Shown: in pieces, positions 15,494-23,800 of the stretch
How the letters are laid out: each line of letters begins with the position of its first letter
Position numbering within the stretch: the stretch's first letter is position 1
NCBI GenBank assembly: GCA_964398945.1
Contig: CAYNOT010000002.1
Span: forward strand, 248,001-312,000
Length of the DNA: 64,000 nt
Direction of reading: 5' to 3'
DNA from: JBGTGG01 sp964398945
GTDB taxonomy: Bacteria > Bacteroidota > Bacteroidia > Cytophagales > Cyclobacteriaceae
The notes under the pieces: generated by a model
What the model was told of the DNA's origin: nothing
Databases searched by the model: none
What the model saw: only the letters and a program-made list of their open reading frames with translations
Translations under genes and position numbers: made by a program

Positions 15494-16669
15494 TCAACTG
15501 ATCACACCAGACCCAATTAATTCATCACCTTGATACCAGGCAGCAAACTGACCGGGCGTTATACTTTTTTGTGCCTCATCAAAAATGATATAGAGTCCGT
15601 TGGCTTCCTTATGTAATGTGCATTCTTCAAGGTTTTGACGATAGCGAATTCTCGCCTGGTATTTTTTTGATTCCCCAATTTCCAATTTCAAATCCGGACG
15701 GATCCAATGCTCATCTTCATTCGGGATAAACAATCCTTTTCGATACAACCCGGGATGATCTTCACCTTGCCCCATATAAATGGTGTTGGTTTCAGTATCC
15801 GTTCCAATAATGAATAGAGGTTTCGGATAGCCTCCTATATTCAATCCTTTCCGTTGCCCGATGGTATAGTAATGCGCACCGTTGTGTTCGCCTGCTACTT
15901 TTCCCATCGTTGGTGCATACTCAAACGGTTTTGAAAGTGATGCCAAATCATCTGTATGATTTCCATTTTGGAATTGATGGTCATCCGCAAAAATCTCAAT
16001 CACTTTCCCTTTCTTCGGTTGAAGGCGTTGTTGCAGAAAATCAGGAAGGTGTACTTTGCCGATGAAACACAATCCCTGTGAATCTTTTTTCTCTGCGGTT
16101 ACGAGATTATTGTTCTTTGCTATTTCGCGTACCTCCGGTTTCAACAATCCGCCAATCGGAAATAATGCTTTGCTTAATTGCGCTTGTGTCAACTGGCACA
16201 AAAAATAACTTTGGTCTTTGTTCGGGTCTTTTCCGGAGAGCAATTGATAAATGGCCTTTCCGTCTTTTTCAATTTCACCTTTTCGGCAATAGTGCCCGGT
16301 GGCAACAAAGTCGGCACCCAGTTTCAAAGCATGTTTTAGAAAGACATCAAATTTTATTTCACGATTACAAAGCACATCCGGGTTGGGGGTTCTTCCACGG
16401 TTGTATTCATCGAACATGTAATCGACAATACGCTTTTTGTACTCTTCACTTAAGTCAATCGCCTGGAAAGGAATCCCTAAATGTTGTGCCACAATCATCG
16501 CATCGTTGCTATCATCCAGCCAGGGACACTCATCACTAATCGTAACCGAATCGTCATGCCAGTTTTTCATGAACATACCAATGACTTCATAGCCTTGTTC
16601 CTTCAGCAGATACGCAGCCACACTTGAATCAACCCCCCCCGACAAACCCACAACAACCCTTTTCTTCAT
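15494..16669 (-). CDS. mnmA: tRNA 2-thiouridine(34) synthase MnmA
   Basis: Thiolates U34 of Lys, Glu and Gln tRNAs using sulfur relayed from IscS. 391 residues. The PP-loop SGGVDSS is at residues 10-16; the catalytic Cys pair is Cys101 (TPNPDVLCN) and Cys201 (DSQGLCFIGK). The GATGHYC-like segment FVATGHYCRKG and the tRNA-recognition TIGQRKGLNIGG are present. It starts at ATG 16669, divergent from the CoA-transferase gene with about 70 bp between. A short hairpin (about 15469-15489) lies just beyond its stop. Confidence 0.96.
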   Translation of the reverse strand: MKKRVVVGLSGGVDSSVAAYLLKEQGYEVIGMFMKNWHDDSVTISDECPWLDDSNDAMIVAQHLGIPFQAIDLSEEYKKRIVDYMFDEYNRGRTPNPDVLCNREIKFDVFLKHALKLGADFVATGHYCRKGEIEKDGKAIYQLLSGKDPNKDQSYFLCQLTQAQLSKALFPIGGLLKPEVREIAKNNNLVTAEKKDSQGLCFIGKVHLPDFLQQRLQPKKGKVIEIFADDHQFQNGNHTDDLASLSKPFEYAPTMGKVAGEHNGAHYYTIGQRKGLNIGGYPKPLFIIGTDTETNTIYMGQGEDHPGLYRKGLFIPNEDEHWIRPDLKLEIGESKKYQARIRYRQNLEECTLHKEANGLYIIFDEAQKSITPGQFAAWYQGDELIGSGVIS

Positions 16670-16740
16670 TAATATTTTATTTAAAAGTCGGCTACTACCC
16701 CGAACCTCGTTAATTTAGCTTCAAATGAATTTTTACAACA

Positions 16741-17934
16741 GTGCAAAGTAAAGAAATGTTCGCGGGATTAAGGGTAGTTGAATTGGCATCCGTATTGGCC
16801 GGTCCGGCAGTCGGGCAGTTTTTTGCGGAGCTTGGCGCTGAAGTAATTAAAGTTGAAAATATTTCGACACGGGGTGATGTTACCAGAAGTTGGCGATCAC
16901 AAGGGGAGCAAACAGATGACCGGTCTGCATATTTTTGTTCCGTAAACTGGGGCAAAAAATCCATCGCAATCGATCTCAAAGTAAAAGAAGGGAGGGGGAT
17001 TGTTTATGATTTGGTCAAAACGGCTGATATCGTCATTGCCAGTTACAAGCCGGGGGATGCGGGAAAACTCGGAATGGATTATAATACCCTTGCCGGGTTC
17101 AAACCTGATTTGATATATGGAATGGTCACCGGATACGGATCGAAAAACCCGCGTGTTGGCTATGATGCCGTCATTCAGGCCGAATCAGGGTTTATGTTTA
17201 TGAATGGTGAACCGGGAGGGCCATCTTTAAAAATTCCCGTGGCATTAATGGATGTTTTGGCGGGTCACCAACTAAAAGAGGCATTACTGTTGGCGTTGTT
17301 GTATAAAGCGCGAACCGGAAAAGGTCAGTTGGTAGAAGTTTCGCTCATTCAGTCGGCATTGGCGAGCCTGGCCAATCAGGGGAGTAACTGGCTGGTGGCA
17401 AACAAGTTGCCGCGTAAATCGGGATCTGCCCATCCTAATATTGCCCCGTACGGGGATTTGTTCCTGAGTGCAGATAACAAAGAAATTTTGCTGGCGGTAG
17501 GTTCGGATCGACAGTTTATAGAATTATGTAAAGTTCTTTCCTTACATGAATTACCTGATAATGAGCGGTATAGAACAAATTCAAGCCGTGTTGCCCATCG
17601 CGGGTCGCTAAATATTTTATTAAGGCCACGCATTTCCACTTTTCAGGCAACTGAACTTTGTGAAGCATTAAAAAAAGTAAACGTGCCCGCTGCCATTATC
17701 CAAAACATTCAGGAAGCACTCGATGTATCCGAAGCAAAAAGCCTTTTTTTGGAGTCAGTTGATGGTGTCAGGGGATTGCGAAGTTTTGTTGCAGAATCGA
17801 ATGGATTTTCAATGTCCACCCACATTCCCCCACCGCCTCATTTTGGGGAAAATACCAACGAAATCTTATCCAAAACCCTTCATTTTGAAGCTGAAAAGGT
17901 GGATAAACTCCGTTCTTTAGGAATCATTATCTAG
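16741..17934 (+). CDS. class III (CaiB/BaiF family) CoA-transferase
   Basis: 397 residues, full length. The N-terminal signature FAGLRVVELASVLAGPAVGQFFAELGAEVIKVE, the INLK-like SIAIDLKVKEGR, VVIASYKPG and GYDAVIQAESG are family hallmarks; Asp171 (PVALMDVLAG) is the expected catalytic aspartate forming the acyl anhydride. Members move CoA between organic acids or racemise 2-methylacyl-CoA; the substrate is not readable here. The start is GTG 16741 or ATG 16756; the latter begins exactly at the conserved block. It has no operon partner. Confidence 0.9.
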   Translation: MQSKEMFAGLRVVELASVLAGPAVGQFFAELGAEVIKVENISTRGDVTRSWRSQGEQTDDRSAYFCSVNWGKKSIAIDLKVKEGRGIVYDLVKTADIVIASYKPGDAGKLGMDYNTLAGFKPDLIYGMVTGYGSKNPRVGYDAVIQAESGFMFMNGEPGGPSLKIPVALMDVLAGHQLKEALLLALLYKARTGKGQLVEVSLIQSALASLANQGSNWLVANKLPRKSGSAHPNIAPYGDLFLSADNKEILLAVGSDRQFIELCKVLSLHELPDNERYRTNSSRVAHRGSLNILLRPRISTFQATELCEALKKVNVPAAIIQNIQEALDVSEAKSLFLESVDGVRGLRSFVAESNGFSMSTHIPPPPHFGENTNEILSKTLHFEAEKVDKLRSLGIII

Positions 17935-18012
17935 CTCCACACCTTATTTCAATCGATTTTGAACGCCAAAAACAGGTGTTTTACGTGCTTTTTTGTTCAT
18001 TTATGTAAAAAA

Positions 18013-18036
18013 GTGGGTGAAAGTGGTAGAAAGTGG
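18013..18036 (+). promoter_or_regulatory. three MraZ-box direct repeats
   Basis: GTGG occurs at 18013, 18023 and 18033, each within the unit AAGTGGnnnA, spaced exactly 10 bp apart. Tandem GTGG/TGGG repeats at one helical turn are the known operator of MraZ. They lie 13 bp upstream of the -7 element and 42 bp before the mraZ start, overlapping the -33 region, which indicates autoregulation of the whole dcw operon. Confidence 0.85.
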
Positions 18037-18048
18037 AGTAAAATTATC

Positions 18049-18056
18049 TAAGTTTG
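18049..18056 (+). promoter_or_regulatory. dcw operon promoter (-7 element)
   Basis: TAAGTTTG fits TAnnTTTG perfectly, 22 bp before the mraZ ATG and just downstream of the MraZ boxes. No good -33 TTTG is seen; the operator occupies that position. Confidence 0.6.
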
Positions 18057-18077
18057 TTTTAGACAACCACTACGTCT

Positions 18078-18521
18078 ATGACCTTTTTCACAAGTGAATA
18101 CGAAGGCAAGCTCGATGCAAAAGGCAGGATTGTACTGCCGGCCCGCATTAAGGCTCAACTTCCCGACAGCGGAGGCCAGGAACTGGTCATCCGGAAGGGC
18201 TTTGAGCAATGCCTGATTATTTACCCTATGGTGGAATTCAAGAAGGTCTTCTCAAAAATTTCCGGATTAAGCGAATTCAACGAAGAGTATAGAAAACTTC
18301 AGCGAAACTTCTTCAGCGGGACCTTTACCGTGGAGTTGGATGGAAACGGACGCTTCCTCATCCCAAAAAATATGCTTGCCTACGCTCAACTTGAGAAGGA
18401 TTGTGTATTGGTGGGGATGGGAAACAAAGTTGAAATCTGGAACCCATCGGTCTATGAGAAGCACATGATCAGCGATCCTGGTGAGTTGTCGAAGTTAGCG
18501 CAGAAATATTTGGACGAGTAA
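18078..18521 (+). CDS. mraZ: transcriptional regulator MraZ
   Basis: Sequence-specific DNA-binding regulator at the head of the division and cell wall cluster. 147 residues with two AbrB-like SpoVT repeats: FTSEYEGKLDAKGRIVLPARIKAQL at residues 4-28 and a second around FTVELDGNGRFLIPKNMLAYA near residues 77-97. Its ring oligomer binds the tandem boxes found at 18013-18036. rsmH follows 7 nt after the stop. Confidence 0.97.
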   Translation: MTFFTSEYEGKLDAKGRIVLPARIKAQLPDSGGQELVIRKGFEQCLIIYPMVEFKKVFSKISGLSEFNEEYRKLQRNFFSGTFTVELDGNGRFLIPKNMLAYAQLEKDCVLVGMGNKVEIWNPSVYEKHMISDPGELSKLAQKYLDE

Positions 18522-18528
18522 GGGAGGT

Positions 18529-19437
18529 ATGGCTTCCAGTTATCACAACCCAGTAATGCTCAGCCAATGTGTTGACGCGTTGAATATTCATGCCGATGGA
18601 ATTTATGTTGATGTCACGTTTGGTGGTGGTGGACACAGCATGAAAATCCTGGAAGAGCTAACAACGGGGAGATTAATAGCTTTCGATCAAGATGATGATG
18701 CAAAGCGACAAGCGGAAAATATCCGACACCGTTCTTTTACATTTTGCCAGGCGAATTTCAAATACCTGAAAAAGTATTTAAAGTTGAACGGGATCACGAA
18801 AGTGGATGGGATACTAGCGGATTTGGGAATCTCTTCACACCAGATAGATTCTCCCGATCGTGGATTTTCAACCCGTTTCGATGGGCCGTTGGATATGCGG
18901 ATGGACAAAGGAGGATCACTTACGGCAGCGAAAATTTTGAACGGGTATGATGAACCTTCCCTTCATAAAATTTTCGGGATGTACGGGGAAGTGAAAAACG
19001 CAAAAACAGTAGCTGCAAAAATTTGCCAGGAGCGGGTGAGAATCCCATTCCACCGAACGGAAGATTTAAAAAAGGCACTTCAAGGAATTGCACCGCGAGG
19101 GAAAGAGAATAAATACTTCGCGCAAATTTTTCAAGCGTTGCGAATTGAAGTAAACGCAGAGTTGAAGGCCCTGGAAGAATTTTTACTACAGTGTGGGGAG
19201 GTGATGAATGAAGGAGGAAGACTGGTGGTACTATCGTACCACTCACTTGAAGACAGGATGGTGAAGAACTACATAGGCAAAGGAAAGATATTCGGTGAAG
19301 TAGAGAAAGATTTTTACGGAAACCAACTGAGGCCTTTTCGTGCGGTAAATAAAAAACCAATTGAAGCTTCGGCAGAAGAAATAGAAACAAACAATAGGGC
19401 GAGAAGTGCAAAACTTCGGGTTGCTGAAAAAATATAA
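18529..19437 (+). CDS. rsmH: 16S rRNA (cytosine(1402)-N4)-methyltransferase
   Basis: Methylates C1402 of 16S rRNA with SAM. 302 residues. The N-terminal YHNPVMLSQCVDAL, the SAM site VDVTFGGGGHSMKILE and DLGISSHQIDSPDRGFSTRFDGPLDMRMD are diagnostic, as is the C-terminal LVVLSYHSLEDRMVKNY and NNRARSAKLRVAEK. It is the second dcw gene; the FtsL-like gene starts 1 nt after its stop. Confidence 0.97.
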   Translation: MASSYHNPVMLSQCVDALNIHADGIYVDVTFGGGGHSMKILEELTTGRLIAFDQDDDAKRQAENIRHRSFTFCQANFKYLKKYLKLNGITKVDGILADLGISSHQIDSPDRGFSTRFDGPLDMRMDKGGSLTAAKILNGYDEPSLHKIFGMYGEVKNAKTVAAKICQERVRIPFHRTEDLKKALQGIAPRGKENKYFAQIFQALRIEVNAELKALEEFLLQCGEVMNEGGRLVVLSYHSLEDRMVKNYIGKGKIFGEVEKDFYGNQLRPFRAVNKKPIEASAEEIETNNRARSAKLRVAEKI

Positions 19438-19438
19438 G

Positions 19439-19831
19439 ATGGGAAATACATTTAGGATCGGGAAAAAGAAAGGCAACATGGGAGGGGCAACATCTTCCAG
19501 TGGAAAAGCTGGCTTCTTTTCAGGGATCGAAAGGCGGTTGAAGTTGGAGAATTATTTTGAAGAAGGTTTTCCTGTCCAATACCTCCCGAAGATTTTATTT
19601 GTTCTTTTTCTCGGGTTGATCTACATCGGCAACACACACTATGCAGAAAAGACTGTACGTAAAATCAACACATTGCAAAATGATGTGGAAGACCTTCGTG
19701 CCGATTATACCACATTGAAATCGGATTTGATGTTTGCGAGCAAGCAATCAGAAGTGGCAAAAAAAGTAAAAGCAATAGGGTTAAAAGAAAGTTTGATACC
19801 GCCCAGTAAAATTGAAGTAGGAAGAAGGTGA
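19439..19831 (+). CDS. ftsL: FtsL-like division protein
   Basis: 130 residues: a basic/Gly N-terminal cytoplasmic part, one membrane helix (ILFVLFLGLIYIGNTHYAE, residues about 52-70) and a periplasmic coiled coil (INTLQNDVEDLRADYTTLKSDLM), the topology of FtsL. Primary sequence is weakly conserved, so position between rsmH and ftsI is the main evidence. The chosen ATG 19439 follows the rsmH stop by 1 nt; the frame is open back to 19406, but that part overlaps rsmH. It overlaps ftsI by 4 nt. Confidence 0.85.
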   Translation: MGNTFRIGKKKGNMGGATSSSGKAGFFSGIERRLKLENYFEEGFPVQYLPKILFVLFLGLIYIGNTHYAEKTVRKINTLQNDVEDLRADYTTLKSDLMFASKQSEVAKKVKAIGLKESLIPPSKIEVGRR

Positions 19832-21918
19832 ATATTAAGAAGTCCATATTATTACGTGTACGCGTAGCATTTTTGTTTGTGTTCCTTTTCACGATCGCCA
19901 TTATTGTGAAGACGGGACATATCCAATTTGTGGAAGGGGAGAAGTGGGTGAAGATGGGGGAGCGTATCTCTTTTGACTATAGAGAAGTAAAAGCAACACG
20001 CGGAAATATCTATTCGGATAACGGAAGCTTATTGGCAACTTCACTACCGTTTTATAAAGTAGCATTTGATGCCACTTTGGCAAAGGATGATGTCTTTAAG
20101 AACGGAGTAGAAGAGCTAGCCAATAACTTGTCTAAATTTTACAAAGACAAATCGAAAACAGAATACAAGCGCCTTTTACAGGATGCCCGTGCATCGGGAA
20201 AACAATATGTAATCCTTAATCGCACGCGTATTGATTATCAAGATAAAAAAGCAATGATGGACTGGCCAATTTTTCGCGAAGGCAGACTTCGTGGCGGGGC
20301 CATCTTTGAAAAGGTTGATTTACGCTATCGTCCATTTTCAAACCTTAGCAGCAGGACCATCGGTTTTGTAAATGAAAACGATAAAGGTGCCGGATTGGAA
20401 TTCAGTTTCAACAAACAACTCGGTGGACAAAATGGATATGCGTACTACCAAAAAATTTCCGGGGGTGTTTGGAAACCGGTTTTTGATGCGAGCAATGTAA
20501 AAGCAATTAATGGGTACGATATTCAAACAACACTGGATATCAATTTGCAAGATGTTGCCGAAACGGCCCTTCTTCAGGCCATGCAGCAACACAATGCTGA
20601 TGACGGACTGGTGATTGTAATGGAAGTGGAGACGGGAGAGGTAAAAGCAATTTCAAATTTAAGCAGTAATGGAAAGGGCTATTTTTTCGAAAAGTACAAC
20701 TACGCAACGGCTGGACTTTTCGAGCCTGGTTCCACTTTTAAATTGGTAACGATGATGGCCTTGCTGGAAGACACCAGCATTGAACTTACCGATAGTATTG
20801 ATACCGGAAATGGCGAATACACTTTTTATAATAAAAAAGTAAGGGATCATGAAGAAGGTGGGCTTGGGAAGGTAACTATTCAGGGGGCCTTCGAGCATTC
20901 ATCGAATGTTGCTATGGCAAAGTTGGTGGATAAGCATTTTAGTGCACGTCCTCAAAAATTTGTGGACTACACTGATCGGTTGAAACTCTCCCAACCAATG
21001 GGAATTCAAATTACAGGTGAACCAATGCCAAAAATCAAACGGCCAGGTGAAAAAGGTTGGAGTGGAATTAGCCTGCCGTGGATGGCACATGGTTATGGAT
21101 TTGAAATAACCCCGCTCCATACGCTTGCGCTTTTCAATGCTGTGGCGAATGACGGAAAGATGATAAAACCCATTTTTGTTCGCTCGGTAAAAAAGGCTGA
21201 CAAAGTAATTGAAGAATACGAAACCGAAGTCTTAAATAAAAAAATATGTTCAAGCAAGACCTTAACCAAACTGAAGCTTTTATTGGAAGGTGTTGTTCAG
21301 AACGGAACCGCGCAAAGCATAAAGGGAAGTCACTATCAGATTGCCGGTAAAACAGGAACTGCCCAAATTCTGGAGAAAGGCCGGTATACGCGTAAATACA
21401 TTACCTCTTTTGCGGGATACTTTCCAGCGCATAATCCAAAGTATAGTGCGATTGTCTTGATAAAAAACCCGCGCGGTTGGCAACAGTATGGAAGTAATGT
21501 AGCGGCACCTGTTTTCAAAGAAATAGCAGACAATATTTATGCACGTGATATTCAAATGCACCAAGCCCTGGCATTTAAAAGATTAAATGAACCGGGTGTG
21601 TTTCCGGTAATCCGTGCCGGGTACAAAGATGATTTAACAATGATTTGCAATGAACTTGGAATTTCCAATCACGCAAAAGTTGAGGAAGAGTGGGTACGTG
21701 CAGTTCGAAATGGGAATGCTGTTGACTGGGATAAAAATATTGGTGGAAAAGGGGTTGTTCCGGATGTTACCGGAATGACGTTCCGTGATGCAATTTATTT
21801 GCTCGAAAGCACGGGGCTTCGTGTTTCATTTGAAGGGAACGGGAGAGTAGCAACGCAATCGATTACCCCGGGCGCAAAGTTTACGAACGGAGCAAGAATT
21901 TATTTAAAGCTAAGCTGA
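19828..21918 (+). CDS. ftsI: division-specific transpeptidase FtsI/PBP3 with PASTA domain
   Basis: Crosslinks septal peptidoglycan. 696 residues. One N-terminal membrane helix (FLFVFLFTIAIIVKTGHIQF), a dimerisation domain with RGNIYSDNGSLLATS, then the transpeptidase: Ser302-x-x-Lys305 (EPGSTFKL), Ser358-Ser-Asn360, and Lys508-Thr-Gly. A single C-terminal PASTA domain (residues 642-696, GVVPDVTGMTFRDAIYLLES) may bind lipid II or peptidoglycan. It starts with GTG 19828 overlapping the FtsL-like gene; murE starts 2 nt after the stop. Confidence 0.96.
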   Translation: MNIKKSILLRVRVAFLFVFLFTIAIIVKTGHIQFVEGEKWVKMGERISFDYREVKATRGNIYSDNGSLLATSLPFYKVAFDATLAKDDVFKNGVEELANNLSKFYKDKSKTEYKRLLQDARASGKQYVILNRTRIDYQDKKAMMDWPIFREGRLRGGAIFEKVDLRYRPFSNLSSRTIGFVNENDKGAGLEFSFNKQLGGQNGYAYYQKISGGVWKPVFDASNVKAINGYDIQTTLDINLQDVAETALLQAMQQHNADDGLVIVMEVETGEVKAISNLSSNGKGYFFEKYNYATAGLFEPGSTFKLVTMMALLEDTSIELTDSIDTGNGEYTFYNKKVRDHEEGGLGKVTIQGAFEHSSNVAMAKLVDKHFSARPQKFVDYTDRLKLSQPMGIQITGEPMPKIKRPGEKGWSGISLPWMAHGYGFEITPLHTLALFNAVANDGKMIKPIFVRSVKKADKVIEEYETEVLNKKICSSKTLTKLKLLLEGVVQNGTAQSIKGSHYQIAGKTGTAQILEKGRYTRKYITSFAGYFPAHNPKYSAIVLIKNPRGWQQYGSNVAAPVFKEIADNIYARDIQMHQALAFKRLNEPGVFPVIRAGYKDDLTMICNELGISNHAKVEEEWVRAVRNGNAVDWDKNIGGKGVVPDVTGMTFRDAIYLLESTGLRVSFEGNGRVATQSITPGAKFTNGARIYLKLS

Positions 21919-21920
21919 AC

Positions 21921-23384
21921 GTGAACATCCTTAAAGACATATTGTATAAAGTATCGATTACCTCCACGTATGGAAACATGGACGTGGAAGTAAAAGGTGT
22001 GGCTTTTGATTCGCGAAAAGTAGAAGCAGGATATTTATTTGTTGCCGTTGTGGGAACACAAAGTGACGGCCATGCTTTCATCTCAAAGGCAATTGAACGA
22101 GGTGCAACCACTGTTGTTTGTGAAAACCTTCCGGAGACTATTGAAGAACACATCACGTATATCGAAGTAAAAAGCAGTGCGCACGCACTGGGCATCATTT
22201 CGGCAAATTATTATAACAACCCTTCGGCCAAGCTTTCCGTGATTGGTGTTACCGGCACAAATGGAAAGACCACTGTCGCTACATTGCTTTTTTCACTTTA
22301 CACATCATTGGGATATCCTGCTGGTTTGATTAGTACTGTCGAAAACAGGATTACGGATTCAGTAATTCCATCAAGCCATACTACTCCGGATCCATTGCAA
22401 TTGAATGGACTCTTGGCACAAATGCTGGATGCTGGTTGTCAGTATGTTTTTATGGAAGTAAGTTCCCATGCCATTGATCAGGAACGCATTGCCGGTTTAA
22501 ATTTTAAGGGAGGAATCTTCACCAACATCACGCACGATCACCTGGATTATCATAAGACATTCGAAAATTATATTCTCGCAAAGAAAAAGTTTTTTGATGG
22601 ATTGAATAGCGATGCCTTCGCATTGGTAAACGCGGACGATAAACGTGGGATGGTGATGTTGCAAAACACCAAAGCAAAGAAGCAATCTTTTGGCTTGCGG
22701 AAAATCGTTGATTTCAAGGGGAAAATAGTAACCAATTCAATTGAAGGATTGGAACTTGAAATCGCCAATAAGCATGTATGGTTTCAATTGATCGGGGATT
22801 TTAATGCATACAATCTGCTTGCTGTTTATGGTACTGCCATTCTTTTAGGAGAAGACAGCGATGAAGTGCTTACAAAATTGTCGGCATTAAAGGCCGCGAC
22901 AGGAAGGTTTGAATTGGTGGAACCGGGATCTCGCTTTACTGCTATTGTTGATTATGCACATACACCCGATGCACTTAAAAATGTATTGGAAACGATCGCT
23001 TCATTCCGTTCAGGAAACGAGCAGGTGATTACAGTGGTAGGGTGTGGCGGCAACAGGGATAAGACGAAGCGACCACTAATGGCATCGATCGCGTGTCGGT
23101 TTAGTGACAAGGTAGTGTTGACTTCTGATAATCCGCGTGATGAAGATCCCATGGAAATTATCCATGAGATGCAAACCGGAATTGGCCCCAGCCATGCGAG
23201 AAAAACATTGGTGATGGCCGATCGGGAAGAAGCAATTAAAACAGCTTGCATGATGGCAAAAGAAAATGACATCGTGTTGGTGGCAGGAAAAGGTCACGAG
23301 ACCTATCAGGAAATCAAAGGAGTGAAATATCCTTTCGATGATCGGGAGGTGGTGAAACGGATGATAAAACTGTTTGCTAATTAA
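21921..23384 (+). CDS. murE: UDP-MurNAc-L-Ala-D-Glu:meso-diaminopimelate ligase
   Basis: Adds the third residue of the peptidoglycan stem. 487 residues. The ATP site GVTGTNGKTTVATL is near residue 110, and DNPRDED at 403-409 is the signature that selects meso-diaminopimelate rather than lysine. The carbamylated-Lys region and C-terminal ligase domain (AGKGHETYQ) are present. Start GTG 21921. Unlike its neighbours it is not coupled to the next wall gene, because a 416-bp insertion carrying a four-helix-bundle gene separates it from mraY. Confidence 0.96.
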   Translation: MNILKDILYKVSITSTYGNMDVEVKGVAFDSRKVEAGYLFVAVVGTQSDGHAFISKAIERGATTVVCENLPETIEEHITYIEVKSSAHALGIISANYYNNPSAKLSVIGVTGTNGKTTVATLLFSLYTSLGYPAGLISTVENRITDSVIPSSHTTPDPLQLNGLLAQMLDAGCQYVFMEVSSHAIDQERIAGLNFKGGIFTNITHDHLDYHKTFENYILAKKKFFDGLNSDAFALVNADDKRGMVMLQNTKAKKQSFGLRKIVDFKGKIVTNSIEGLELEIANKHVWFQLIGDFNAYNLLAVYGTAILLGEDSDEVLTKLSALKAATGRFELVEPGSRFTAIVDYAHTPDALKNVLETIASFRSGNEQVITVVGCGGNRDKTKRPLMASIACRFSDKVVLTSDNPRDEDPMEIIHEMQTGIGPSHARKTLVMADREEAIKTACMMAKENDIVLVAGKGHETYQEIKGVKYPFDDREVVKRMIKLFAN

Positions 23385-23390
23385 TGATTT

Positions 23391-23410
23391 AATAATTTCT
23401 AATTACTAAT
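23391..23410. repeat. left flanking repeat of the four-helix-bundle insertion
   Basis: AATTTCTAATTACTAAT at 23394-23410 matches, in inverted orientation, blocks of the right flank (23764-23796). The start codon of the inserted gene overlaps the repeat end. Confidence 0.55.
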
Positions 23411-23768
23411 GAGAAACTATACGGATAATTTGATTGTAAAAATGACATTTCAGTTTGCACTGGATATCATGAATTTCTGTGAGCTCTTGAGAAATGACAG
23501 AAGATATGCATTTGCCGATCAAGTTTTGAGATCGGGATGTTCAATTGGAGCAAATGTAAAGGAAGCACAAAACGCTGAAAGTAAAGCAGATTTTATACAC
23601 AAGTTAAAGATTGCAAATAAGGAAGCTGAGGAAACTGAGTACTGGTTGGAGCTTTGTCAGTTTTCTAAAGATTACCCAAAACCGGGGGCGTTATTAGAGA
23701 ATATTGAAAGTATTTTAAAAGTGATCGGAAAAATTGTTTCGACAAGCAGAAAGACAAAATTGAATTAG
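23409..23768 (+). CDS. four-helix-bundle protein (23S rRNA intervening-sequence family)
   Basis: 119 residues. The pattern NLIVKMTFQFALDIMNFCELLR, RYAFADQVLRSGCSIGANVKEAQNAESKADFIHKLKIANKEAEETEYWLELC is the S23/IVP family, first seen in 23S rRNA intervening sequences and common as stray genes in Bacteroidota; related to the Avd proteins of diversity-generating retroelements. The exact function is unknown; a nucleic-acid-binding pentamer is inferred for relatives. It lies inside the dcw operon between murE and mraY, bounded by AT-rich inverted repeats, and looks inserted. Confidence 0.88.
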   Translation: MRNYTDNLIVKMTFQFALDIMNFCELLRNDRRYAFADQVLRSGCSIGANVKEAQNAESKADFIHKLKIANKEAEETEYWLELCQFSKDYPKPGALLENIESILKVIGKIVSTSRKTKLN

Positions 23769-23796
23769 TAATTAGTAATTATAGAATTAGAAATTA
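23764..23796. repeat. right flanking repeat of the four-helix-bundle insertion
   Basis: Reverse complement reads AATTTCTAATT, an insert of about 15 nt, then ACTAAT, matching the left flank (23394-23410) in two blocks. The ATTAGTA unit is itself repeated. It begins within the stop region of the inserted gene and ends 4 nt before the mraY ATG. Confidence 0.55.
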
Positions 23797-23800
23797 ACAA

